NCBI GenBank assembly: GCA_028768545.1
Contig: CP054838.1
Location: forward strand, 4,709,001-4,773,000
Direction of reading: 5' to 3'
DNA length: 64,000 bases
Source: Desulfobacter sp.
GTDB lineage: Bacteria; Desulfobacterota; Desulfobacteria; Desulfobacterales; Desulfobacteraceae
The notes under the pieces were generated by a model, which was given only the letters and a program-made list of their open reading frames with translations, made no database searches and was not told the DNA's origin. Position numbers and translations under genes: made by a program. This document shows, one piece after another, positions 26,784 to 34,886 of the stretch (positions are counted from its first letter, which is position 1; each line of letters starts with the position of its first letter).

Positions 26784-26975
26784 TTATTCCTCTATTTCAA
26801 TGGCATCTGCGCCGCATTCGGCCGCTGCCTGACGGACAATATCCTTGAGATGGTCAGGAATGGGGTCGATCAGGACCTTTGAAAGCAGTGCATCTTCATC
26901 ATATTGAAACACTTCAGCACAAAGATTGTTACAATTTCTGTCACCCATACAATTTGAGGTAATGGTCACTTTCAT
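26784..26975 (-). CDS. Ferredoxin-like protein with Asp at a cluster-ligand position
   Basis: A 63-aa ferredoxin. The N-terminal motif is CMGDRNCNNLC: Cys9, Asp12, Cys15, Cys19, with Cys54 near the C-terminus (ECGADAI). Asp12 replaces the second Cys ligand of the usual CxxCxxC motif. Such Asp-ligated clusters are known in Pyrococcus furiosus ferredoxin and Desulfovibrio africanus ferredoxin III and interconvert between [3Fe-4S] and [4Fe-4S]. The start at 26975 follows AAGGAGA; a longer frame to 27056 would overlap the next gene. It is probably an electron partner of the rubrerythrin downstream. Confidence 0.8.
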   Translation of the reverse strand: MKVTITSNCMGDRNCNNLCAEVFQYDEDALLSKVLIDPIPDHLKDIVRQAAAECGADAIEIEE

Positions 26976-27016
26976 TCTGGTTCTCCTTTTTGAATTGAGG
27001 TTATGATACGAAAAAT

Positions 27017-29164
27017 TCAGCCCGACCGCATCCAGCCATGGAATTTTTCCACCCATGCCAAGAGTCTTTCAGGGGCATGGGCTTTTTTCCAAAGGCCGGC
27101 TGCATATTTATTTGCTTCTGCCATGGTGGGATAGATGTGGATGGTTCCCAGGATTTTGTTCATCCCGATACCATGGGTTTTCGCCAGAACAAACTCTGGG
27201 ATCATTTCAGAGGCATGATGCCCCACTATGGTTACCCCTAAAATGGCATCCCTGCCCGGAACAGTCAATACCTTAAGAAACCCGGAGGTTTCAGAATCTG
27301 TAATGGCCCGGTCAAGTTCGCTGATCTGGTAAATGGTTTTTTCATAGTCAATATTTTCAGCCAGGGCCTCTTGCTCGTTGAGCCCCACCCGGGCCACTTC
27401 AGGATCCGTATACGTGGCCCAGGGAATGGTCTTGTAATTGGCCTTGAATTTTTTCAATTTGCCGAACAGGGCATTGACCGAGGCATACCAGGCCTCATGG
27501 GCGGCGGTGTGGGTAAATAAAAATTTACCGTGAACATCTCCGCAGCAAAATATATTGGGATAGTTGGTCTGTAAAAAACCATTGGTCCGAATCCTGCCCT
27601 TGGGGTCCACCACCACGCCGATCTCTTCCAGGCCAAATCCTTTGGTATTGGGCACCCGTCCAAGGGCCACCAGGATCTGGTCAAAGAAAAGGATCACCTC
27701 ATCTCCTTTATGGTCACAGACCAGCATCTTTTGCCCCTGGTCCACACGGATCTCCTTGGCATGGTGATCCAGACAAAGGGTCAACCCCTCTGATCTGAAC
27801 TGGGCCGTCACAATATCCACTGCATCCGGGTCTTCTTTTTTCATGATCCGTGCAGACCTTTGAACCAGGGTCACCTGGCTGCCCAGGCGCTGGAAGGACT
27901 GGGCCAGTTCACACCCTATGGGACCGGCCCCAAGGACCAATAGACGGCCGGGCAATTGCCTAATATCCCAGATGGTGTCCGAGGTAAAATATTGAATTTG
28001 ATCAAGGCCTTTTAAATCCGGCACCATGGGTCTTGCTCCGGTGGCCACAATGATATTTTTGGTTGTAATTTTTTGATCTTTTACCCTCACCTCAAAGGGG
28101 GAAACAATCTTGGCCCGGCCTTTGATGCAGTCCACCCCAAGCGCTGAATACCGGGCCACGGAATCGTGGGGTTCAATGGCCTTGATCTTGTCCTGGACCC
28201 GGGCCATGACATCGGCAAAATCAAAGGTTACATCCATTTGCTTAAACCCGAATTCCTTTGCCCGGGCAGCCTGGGCCAGAATCCTGGCAGAGGCAATCAA
28301 GGACTTGCTGGGCACACACCCGGTGTTCAGGCAATCCCCGCCCATCTTGTTTTCTTCGATCAAGACCACCTTTGCCTTTGCGGCCGCAGCAATATAGGAA
28401 GAGACCAACCCTGCGGCGCCAGCCCCGATCACCACCAGATTATAGTCAAATCCACGGGGTTTTTTCCAGTGGGCGTAGATCTTTTTGCCCCGGATCCATT
28501 CAATTATTTTTTTGGCAGCCAGGGGAAAAATCCCAAGCAGAGCAAAGGACAAAATCAGGCCAGGCGATAAAATACCGGCCAAAGAATCTATCCTGCCCAG
28601 CATGGTGCCGGCATTGACATAGACAATGGTGCCGGGCAGCATCCCGACCTGGGAGACCAGATAAAAAATCCGGACGGGAATGGCGGTAAGCCCCATGACC
28701 AAATTGATGACAAAAAAAGGAAACGCCGGGACCAGGCGGAGGGTAAACAGATAAAATCCCCCTTCCTTTGCAATGCCCTGGTTAATGGCCGCAAGCTTGG
28801 ATGAAAATTTAGTCTGAACCCAGTCTTTGAACATATATCTGGACAATAAAAAAGCCAGGGTCGCGCCGATGCTTGAGGCAAAGGAAACCGCAATCACTCC
28901 TGTAAACAGGCCGAATACAGCCCCCCCGGCAAGCCCCATCACCGTTGCCCCGGGCAAAGAAAGTCCTGTGATCAATATATAGACAACCATGTAAAGGGCA
29001 ATGCTCACCTTTTTGTTGCCCTGGTAAAATTCTCTTAAATCATCCAGACGGTTTTTTAAAAAGGGAAAAGAAAAATAATGGTCCAAATCAAACAAAAAAA
29101 ACAAAAGAATGAAAATCAGAATGCCCAACATCAAGAGCCATTTTGTTTTAATATATTTTTTCAT
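27017..29164 (-). CDS. TVP38/TMEM64 membrane domain fused to mercuric reductase-like FAD oxidoreductase
   Basis: A 715-aa fusion. Residues 1-235 form a VTT/SNARE-associated (DedA-like TVP38) membrane domain with about six helices (GLSLPGATVMGLAGGAVFG and FPFFVINLVMGLTAIP are its core). Residues 240-700 are a pyridine nucleotide-disulfide oxidoreductase: FAD motif VVIGAGAAGLVSS, redox disulfide GGDCLNTGCVPSK, NAD motif LVLGAGPIGCELAQSF, second FAD motif FCCGDV, and a C-terminal dimerisation domain without the vicinal Cys pair of MerA. The substrate is unknown. It lies 16 bases after another FAD oxidoreductase gene and is cotranscribed with it. Confidence 0.9.
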   Translation of the reverse strand: MKKYIKTKWLLMLGILIFILLFFLFDLDHYFSFPFLKNRLDDLREFYQGNKKVSIALYMVVYILITGLSLPGATVMGLAGGAVFGLFTGVIAVSFASSIGATLAFLLSRYMFKDWVQTKFSSKLAAINQGIAKEGGFYLFTLRLVPAFPFFVINLVMGLTAIPVRIFYLVSQVGMLPGTIVYVNAGTMLGRIDSLAGILSPGLILSFALLGIFPLAAKKIIEWIRGKKIYAHWKKPRGFDYNLVVIGAGAAGLVSSYIAAAAKAKVVLIEENKMGGDCLNTGCVPSKSLIASARILAQAARAKEFGFKQMDVTFDFADVMARVQDKIKAIEPHDSVARYSALGVDCIKGRAKIVSPFEVRVKDQKITTKNIIVATGARPMVPDLKGLDQIQYFTSDTIWDIRQLPGRLLVLGAGPIGCELAQSFQRLGSQVTLVQRSARIMKKEDPDAVDIVTAQFRSEGLTLCLDHHAKEIRVDQGQKMLVCDHKGDEVILFFDQILVALGRVPNTKGFGLEEIGVVVDPKGRIRTNGFLQTNYPNIFCCGDVHGKFLFTHTAAHEAWYASVNALFGKLKKFKANYKTIPWATYTDPEVARVGLNEQEALAENIDYEKTIYQISELDRAITDSETSGFLKVLTVPGRDAILGVTIVGHHASEMIPEFVLAKTHGIGMNKILGTIHIYPTMAEANKYAAGLWKKAHAPERLLAWVEKFHGWMRSG

Positions 29165-29180
29165 TCTTCGTCTCTTTTGT

Positions 29181-30302
29181 TTAAAGATTCTGCTCTATGG
29201 CCTGGAACCTGCGGATAAACCGCCGGTCAATATAATCCTTGGCCCAAAAGGCGATCCGCCCCCCGAAAATCAGGCGATTCTTTTTAAGCACCCCTTGTCC
29301 GCCGCCAACATTAAAAATCAAAAGATAATCCGGCCCCGGATCAAAGGGCTCTAAAAAAGACCCATCCAGGGCAGCCATGAGATTGTGCAAAAGAACAGGA
29401 TTTTGCCTGACCGCATAGACCCCGACCTTGTCCAAAGGCTGGGGCTTATGATAGATGCAGTCACCGCCTCCAAAAATTTGGGGATATTCAGGACTCTGGA
29501 GAAACCGGTTGACTAAAAGGCCCTTGTCAGGTCCCGTGGGAAGGCCTGAGGCCTCAAATATGGTGGAGGGAACCACTCCCAGGGCCATAAAGGTGAAATC
29601 CGTTTTAAATGATTCTTTGGAAGACAGGACAATTTGATCTTGGCTCACCTGGTCCACATACCCGGTTTCCAAAATTTCAATCCCCCGCCGGACCAGGATG
29701 GCCCTCACCCTGCCCCTGACCTTGGACGGAAACCTAGTCATGAATCCCTTACCGGCAAAAATTCTTATCCTGGGCTGATGGGCCTTGATTTTCTGCCCCA
29801 GCTGCCAGACATTTCCCGCCACCTCAGCCGATGAGGGGCCACCCCCCACAACAGAAACAACAACCTTTTTCTCCTTGAACAGCGCAACAAGCTTTTGGGA
29901 GGCCTCCATGAGTTTTTCAATGGGCTTTACCGGATAAACATTTTCAAACCCATCCCCGGCTGCACCCATGGGGACATAGGACCCTACGTTAAACGAGAGA
30001 ACATCATATTCAAAATCATTGCCGGACTGAGTAAATACCTGTTTCAGCTCAGGATCTATTTTCACCACCCTGTCCCGGATAAAAACCCCGCCCTGGGAGG
30101 TGACCACCCGTTGGGTGGCAAACCTGATATCTTCAGGCGTATAGGTGGTGCCCAACATGCCGGGCCCCATGCCCGAGTAATAATGGTAAGCCGAAGGGGC
30201 AATCACCGTGACCTTGTACCCCTTGTTTGTAAATGTTGAAATACTTTCCAGGGTCATCATATGGGCATGGCCCCCACCCACCAGAACAAGATGCTTTCTC
30301 AT
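29181..30302 (-). CDS. NDH-2/SQR-type FAD oxidoreductase
   Basis: A 373-aa flavoprotein. LVLVGGGHAHMMTLES is the FAD-binding opening shared with selenide-dikinase-associated and NDH-2-like oxidoreductases; VVSVVGGGPSSAEVAGN is the NAD(P) motif and FGGGDCIYH the second FAD motif. It has no membrane helix and no obvious redox Cys pair. It probably oxidises NAD(P)H or sulfide-type donors at the membrane surface; the acceptor is not shown. It is the first gene of a two-gene unit with the TVP38-fused oxidoreductase. Confidence 0.85.
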   Translation of the reverse strand: MRKHLVLVGGGHAHMMTLESISTFTNKGYKVTVIAPSAYHYYSGMGPGMLGTTYTPEDIRFATQRVVTSQGGVFIRDRVVKIDPELKQVFTQSGNDFEYDVLSFNVGSYVPMGAAGDGFENVYPVKPIEKLMEASQKLVALFKEKKVVVSVVGGGPSSAEVAGNVWQLGQKIKAHQPRIRIFAGKGFMTRFPSKVRGRVRAILVRRGIEILETGYVDQVSQDQIVLSSKESFKTDFTFMALGVVPSTIFEASGLPTGPDKGLLVNRFLQSPEYPQIFGGGDCIYHKPQPLDKVGVYAVRQNPVLLHNLMAALDGSFLEPFDPGPDYLLIFNVGGGQGVLKKNRLIFGGRIAFWAKDYIDRRFIRRFQAIEQNL

Positions 30303-30454
30303 CTTTTATATCTCCTGAACGCTTTAGCCCGAATATCTCATAACCTGAAGGTCAGAAACTGAAAATTCGAGGAAACTGGATATTAATCCCTTTAAATACA
30401 CCAAATTATCCTTGTTTACCAAACCCATTCCAAGGACAGTCACCCTTCGGGCGA

Positions 30455-30552
30455 ACCGATTTTACCTTATCTGCGTTGTTGCAGACCGTTCGCAGTAGAG
30501 TCACTACGGTTTCACGGCCTGAGGCCTTGCTGCTAAAGCAAAATCGATTTGT
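30455..30552. repeat. MITE-like imperfect palindromic intergenic repeat
   Basis: ACCGATTTTACCTTATCTGC at 30455 and the minus-strand reading from 30552 (ATCGATTTTGCTTTAGCAGC) are imperfect inverted repeats at the two ends of about 100 bases, with a GTAG/CTAC hairpin in the middle. It resembles dispersed intergenic repeats I recall from related genomes. There is no second copy in this window. The rest of 30303-30587 holds no gene that I can see. Confidence 0.5.
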
Positions 30553-30587
30553 GACATATGCGGGCACCTCAAATCATCCATCTTGGA

Positions 30588-31418
30588 TCAAAGGGTGTCC
30601 ATTAACCTGCCAAGACTTGCCAAGTGTTCTTTTTCCTCATCTGCGATTTTTAAAACCACTGCCCTTGACGGCCCCGGGGACACCTGGGCGCCCACCCGCT
30701 GGTAAAGATCCAGGGCCTGGGCCTCAATGGACATGGCCAAAGAGACCACATCAGCAGGAGAACTTAAATCCGGGTTGAACAGGTCCAGATACTCATCCGT
30801 GGTCATTCCCCCTTCCATGGCCTTTGCAGTGGCCATGGAAGACAGATCTTCCACGGTTATTCCGGGGTGTCCAAGATCCTCAAACGCCCTGACAATGGAT
30901 TTTTGATGTTGCACCTCAATGCGGCCCAATTTCTCAAACAAGGACCGCACATGATCATTCAGGGCCTTGCCGGCCATGGAAAAATAAAATTCTTCAAGCC
31001 CCTGCTCAAGGGAAAAGGCCGCCTTGAGTATCTCTTCGAGACCTTCATGTTCTGAAAAAAGATGAATCCCTAAATCCTGGGGTCCCACGGCCGTTTGTGA
31101 CTGCCAGGCCTTAATGCCTCCGGAGACATTATATACTTTTTTAAATCCCTTGCCCGCCAGCATCTGGGCAGCCACACGGCTGCGCCCGCCAACGGCTCAG
31201 TAAACCAGAACCGGCTTTTCCCTGTCAAGTTCCCAAACCCTGTCACCCAGCTGGGGCAAGGGAATCAACATTGCTCCCGGGATATGGGACTGCTGGTACT
31301 CTTTGGGCTGTCTCACATCCAGGATGGTGACCTCATCAATGCCAGATCCCTGGATCATGGATTGGGTCTGGTGAAAATCAATGGATTCTGCCGGGGTAAA
31401 AAACTGCATCCACTTCAT
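30588..31418 (-). CDS. Selenocysteine-containing rhodanese fused to a rubrerythrin-like domain
   Basis: Minus-strand reading frame of 276 codons with one in-frame TGA (31199-31197, residue 74). The N-terminal rhodanese domain (VTILDVRQPKEYQQSHIPGA, then KPVLVY-U-AVGGRSRVAAQM) has TGA exactly where the family has its catalytic Cys (CxxGxRS loop), so it is read as selenocysteine. A bSECIS hairpin follows. Residues from about 120 form a rubrerythrin-like diiron domain (EEFYFSMA, RIEVQHQKS, SIEAQALDLY, DEEKEHLASL). The protein would carry sulfur or selenium on the Sec and act in thiol or peroxide metabolism; that is inference. AGGAGG precedes the ATG. It lies 20 bases after a rubredoxin gene. Confidence 0.88.
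31166..31199 (-). promoter_or_regulatory. Bacterial SECIS element directing Sec at UGA 31199
   Basis: In the mRNA, UGA is followed by nine bases and then an 8-bp stem (GGGCGCAGCC with GGCUGCCC, one bulged C) capped by a GUGU tetraloop. The loop starts 23 bases after the U of UGA. A short apical loop with G at the first position, 16-37 bases from UGA, is the accepted bacterial SECIS form bound by SelB. Confidence 0.82.
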
Positions 31419-31438
31419 GGTATCCTCCTGAAATCAAA

Positions 31439-31618
31439 TCATCCCAAGGGTTTAAAACTTTTAGGGCTGGCGCCGCATACCGGGCATTTCCACTCTTCAG
31501 GCAGGTCTTCAAACCGTGTTCCTTTTTTGATTTTCCCCTTACGATCTCCCCTGTCCGGGTCGTAGATACATCCGCAATTGGCCACCTGACATTGATACAT
31601 ATCTTTGGGTTCTGACAT
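31439..31618 (-). CDS. Rubredoxin
   Basis: A 59-aa protein. YQCQVANCGCIYDPDRGD and EWKCPVCGASPKSF give the four Cys ligands of the rubredoxin iron; the first pair is spaced Cys-x4-Cys with a further Cys two residues on, so the exact ligand is ambiguous. AAGGAGA precedes the ATG at 31618. It lies just upstream of the selenocysteine rhodanese-rubrerythrin and is a likely electron donor to its diiron domain. Confidence 0.88.
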   Translation of the reverse strand: MSEPKDMYQCQVANCGCIYDPDRGDRKGKIKKGTRFEDLPEEWKCPVCGASPKSFKPLG

Positions 31619-31772
31619 TTTTTTCTCCTTTGGTTGTGATTACCAAACACCCTTTTTTAGATTACGGGCAAGTTGAATTTACAATACTCATGAATGTTTT
31701 TATTCTTACACCAAATCCCCTCTATTGTCCTCATTTAATTCACCTGAAAACAAAATGAAAAATTAAGCCTTA

Positions 31773-33368
31773 TTATCCCCCGGCTTCTGCCACCGGTCCA
31801 AAGGCCAGGGCGTAAACCAGTGCTGTCTTTGGGGTCAGCCCTAAGAGGGCTTGGGCTTCAAAATCATACATGGCCCCGACCCCGCAAGCGCCAAATGGCA
31901 AAAATCCAAAAGGCAAAGATTGGATTTGCAAAGATTGGGCCATAATATAAATCGTCTGGGCCATCCTCCCGGCTCTCATCATCATCTCCCGGTATCCCCT
32001 TGGCCCCCTGTCTTTTTCCAGGCAGTCCAGGTCTGACAAAAATAAAAAAATGATCCCGGCCCGACTGATCCATCCCTGGTCCAGGCAAACCTTTGAAAGG
32101 GCAGGAGCAAAATCACCCGGTTTCATTAAATGAATCTGAGAAAAATTCTTTGAAAACAGATAAATCCCGTTTTCGCGACCTTGAAGATTTTGACAGACCA
32201 TGCCCAGGCTTAAATGGGGAAACACTTTTCCAAGGCATGCACGAGAATCTCCCCATCCGAGGGCCAGCCCCTTGAACAGCCGTTGCTGATCCTGGGAAGA
32301 GATGGGGTGTAAAACAAAATTGCGCCGGGATCTGCGATTTTTTATAAGGGATTCAAGGAGATAAAATTTATCTGAAAAAAAGAAGGGGGCCTGAACTTTT
32401 TCTTGCCCTGAAATATCCAAACTTAAAATCGGATCCCCGTCCATGACCCTTTCCGGCCCTTTAAACCCGGGGAAATGACCTTTATGGCCAGATCCGAAAT
32501 TTCCTGATTCATGAATTTGAGACAAAATTTTATAATCCAAAAGATATCAGGGTTCTGTTTTAGGGATATGGGGGTCATGAAAATCCGGCCGGGTCCGCAG
32601 ATAAAACCGATCGAGGAGACCTGACGCAGAATGGTCCCGCCCAATGGTAACAAGGGCCAGGGGCACCTCCATTCCCATGTCAATGCCTAAAAAATCGCCC
32701 AGAAGCGTATCTGCAAATTCGTAGGCCACCCCATGTTCAATACCCAGGCTTTTCAATATCATTGATAGATTTTCCACCAAATGTCCGGAATCTAAAAGCA
32801 TATACCGATAGGCCCGGTGGCGGTACTTCCATGCACTGTTGTAAAATGAGGCCGTGATGATGAAAAAGGCCTTCAAGGAATCATCTTGTTCCTGTCTTTG
32901 GGCCAAGATTTGGGGTATGGAGGAGCGAATCTGTATCAGACTGTCCTGGGCCGGGGCATAATAATACACTCCTGTATCAATTTTTTCTTGGTCTTTGACT
33001 TTTTCAGCCTTAATTTTTTGGGTCTCAAGCGCCAAATAAAGATGGCAGGGGTAAAGCCCTCCGGCCGAAGGCACGGTTCTTTGGGCAAAGAAACAGCCCT
33101 GGACCTGCTTTAAATCCTTGGCCCCATAGGCCAAAAAAAGAATATCTTTTAATTGGTTTATAAAAGAAAACCATGCTTTTCCAGGGGGTTGGTCTATAGG
33201 CGCTTTGGGCGAACCGGAGGGGGGGGGTAAACGAATGCTTTTGTTTGCCCCCAGGGATTTGGACCAGACAGGGTAATGGTTAAAATTGAGGAAATGAGAC
33301 GATATCCGGTTGCGCCTATGGGCATGGGCCCAATAGTAGTCACGGGCTGAGCAGGCGTCTGGCATCAC
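31773..33368 (-). pseudogene. SagB-type double nitroreductase, with in-frame UGA
   Basis: Two nitroreductase-fold halves in the same minus-strand frame, separated by a single TGA at 32549-32547. The first (from ATG 33368) has RRNRISSHFLNFNHYPVW, the FMN-site block RTVPSAGGLYPCHLYL and GHLVENLSMILKSLG. The second (YLLDYKILSQIHESGN onward) has KNRRSRRNFVLHPIS, RAGRMAQTIYIMAQSL and FGACGVGAMYDFE. Together they make a SagB/ThcOx-like protein of about 530 aa. No bSECIS-like stem stands at the right distance, and the second half has no ribosome binding site, so I read this as a nonsense mutation in the linker. The FMN-dependent substrate is unknown. Confidence 0.75.
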
Positions 33369-33417
33369 CTTGGGAGCTTCCTTTCAACCCAAACCGGCCT
33401 GGATCGATATAAAAGAT

Positions 33418-33435
33418 GCCCGGACGTACCCGGGC
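33418..33435 (-). terminator. Terminator after the zinc-ribbon gene
   Basis: GCCCGG (33418-33423) and CCGGGC (33430-33435) form a stem followed on the minus strand by ATCTTTTAT. It closes the two small minus-strand genes. A further CCCGGGC right beside it allows an alternative pairing. Confidence 0.6.
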
Positions 33436-33449
33436 CCGGGCTTCTTTTT

Positions 33450-33629
33450 TTATTTTTCTTTGTCCTCTTCTTGAACATCTGCCTCCATTATCATCATGCA
33501 CTCATGGCATTCCAACTCCACATTGGGGACATCCCCGTACCTTTTCTTAAGCTCTTCTTCGGACAGATGGGAGGTCCCGCTGCAGCCGCACTGGGGACAG
33601 GATGTGGTAATTCTGTATTTTTTGGTCAT
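33450..33629 (-). CDS. Small zinc-ribbon protein
   Basis: A 59-aa protein with SCPQCGCSG near the N-terminus and ECHECMMIM near residue 42, two Cys pairs that suit a zinc or iron knuckle. The acidic tail (ADVQEEDKEK) is flexible. GGAGG lies before the ATG at 33629. It follows the rubredoxin-like gene by 15 bases. Function unknown. Confidence 0.7.
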   Translation of the reverse strand: MTKKYRITTSCPQCGCSGTSHLSEEELKKRYGDVPNVELECHECMMIMEADVQEEDKEK

Positions 33630-33644
33630 ACCGGTCCTCCTTGT

Positions 33645-33812
33645 TCAAGACTCTTTGCCCGTGATTCTCGGGTCATTGGGTGTGCCTGCACAATCCGGGG
33701 TGTAACAGGTATTGTCCACAAATGAACACTCCTTGTTGCAGGAGGGACACTTTTCCGGCGGGGTATCTGCTTCCAGGTTATATCCGCATTGATCGCATAT
33801 CCAACTGGCCAT
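33645..33812 (-). CDS. Rubredoxin-like small protein
   Basis: A 55-aa protein. WICDQCGYNLEADTPPEKCPSC gives two CxxC pairs spaced as in the short rubredoxin domain found at rubrerythrin C-termini. KECSFVDNTCYTPDCAG adds three further Cys. It could bind Fe or Zn and serve as an electron carrier. AAGGAG is present upstream of the ATG at 33812. Confidence 0.75.
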   Translation of the reverse strand: MASWICDQCGYNLEADTPPEKCPSCNKECSFVDNTCYTPDCAGTPNDPRITGKES

Positions 33813-34140
33813 AATATCACTCCTTGTATGGTTTTGGGATGACTCCCGTTAATCCTCATTGCCTTGGTTTGACAAAACAGGCTTGGAATAAACAACTATC
33901 AAAAAACGTGCCAAGTTTTGATTTTACGATTAAACCTTAGGGTTGACATTTTCCTCAATTGTTGGATGATGACAAAAAAACAGGACAGGGAAAATACCAT
34001 TTATATGTATACCACAGATCAGGTTCCGGACGCAAACACCAGAGTCAAACCCGGCAGATCCGGCATCAGAGGGATCAAGCCAGGCCCTGACCTGATTCAG
34101 GACAGGCAACAGCCACCCTCAGCAGAGACAAGGAAAAACA
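33813..34140. other. Intergenic region, no gene seen
   Basis: This divergent region holds the promoters of the rubredoxin-like gene and the glycosyltransferase. An open frame at 33918-34157 has low-complexity, codon-atypical content and no ribosome binding site, so I leave it out. No hairpins stand out. Confidence 0.5.
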
Positions 34141-34854
34141 ATGGCAAATTCACCTAAAATCTCCGTGTGTACCCCCATCTGGAACCGGAACCATTTTATC
34201 CCCCTGATGATCAAAAACCTTAAATGCCAGAACTATCCCCATGATAAACTCACCTGGGTCATTGACGACGACGGGGATACCCCCCTGATCAGGGACGGAA
34301 AAGAGATGAGCCGATTGACCCAGGCTCTGGCCCCCATCAAAATCCGTTACCACTATTATAAGACCCGAAGAACCATCGGGGAAAAAAGAAACAATATAGC
34401 CAGGCTGTGTCCGGACCCCATATTCTGCAACATGGACAGCGATGATCTTTATTCCCCCCATTATATTGGATACAGCCTTAAAGAATTAACAACAAAGAAT
34501 GCCGGATTATGCGGCTCCAAAGACATGATCTTTGTCTACCCGTTTCACAATTTTTCCATGAGCGCCATCAAATGCCGCCATTTGATCCAGATCCATGAAA
34601 ACACCATGATGATGACCAAAAAATATTTTAACGCCTCAAAGGGGTTCCAAAAAACCTCAAGGGGTGAAGGGGCCGCATTGATAGGACGCAGCCCTGGAAA
34701 TGTGATCCATATTAGCATCCAGAACCTTGTGGTCACTGTCTGCCACGGCAAAGGCAATATCGTGAACAAAGAGATGTTCAGGAACAAAAGAATTAAACTC
34801 AGCATCAAGGCTGAAGACAAATTGCTGTTAAATTCCATCCTCAACATTGCCTAA
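34141..34854 (+). CDS. GT-A fold glycosyltransferase family 2-like protein
   Basis: A 237-aa protein. KISVCTPIWNRNHFIPLMIKNLKCQNYP is the nucleotide-sugar binding opening of family 2 glycosyltransferases, VIDDDGDTP is the second acidic patch, and FCNMDSDDLYSP (about residue 98) is the metal-binding DxD motif. The C-terminal part, where the acceptor binds, is short and has no membrane helix. The sugar and acceptor cannot be predicted, and no polysaccharide genes are nearby. Confidence 0.82.
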   Translation: MANSPKISVCTPIWNRNHFIPLMIKNLKCQNYPHDKLTWVIDDDGDTPLIRDGKEMSRLTQALAPIKIRYHYYKTRRTIGEKRNNIARLCPDPIFCNMDSDDLYSPHYIGYSLKELTTKNAGLCGSKDMIFVYPFHNFSMSAIKCRHLIQIHENTMMMTKKYFNASKGFQKTSRGEGAALIGRSPGNVIHISIQNLVVTVCHGKGNIVNKEMFRNKRIKLSIKAEDKLLLNSILNIA

Positions 34855-34886
34855 CCCGTTCTGCCCCCCCGGGCAATACCAGGGGT

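Noticed and set aside
32510..32549. Possible SECIS after UGA 32549 in the SagB-like gene
   Set aside because: Only a four-pair A-U stem is seen, with its loop about 12 bases from the UGA, which is too weak and too close.
33918..34157. Open frame of 79 codons before the glycosyltransferase
   Set aside because: No ribosome binding site, irregular composition, and it overlaps the glycosyltransferase start.
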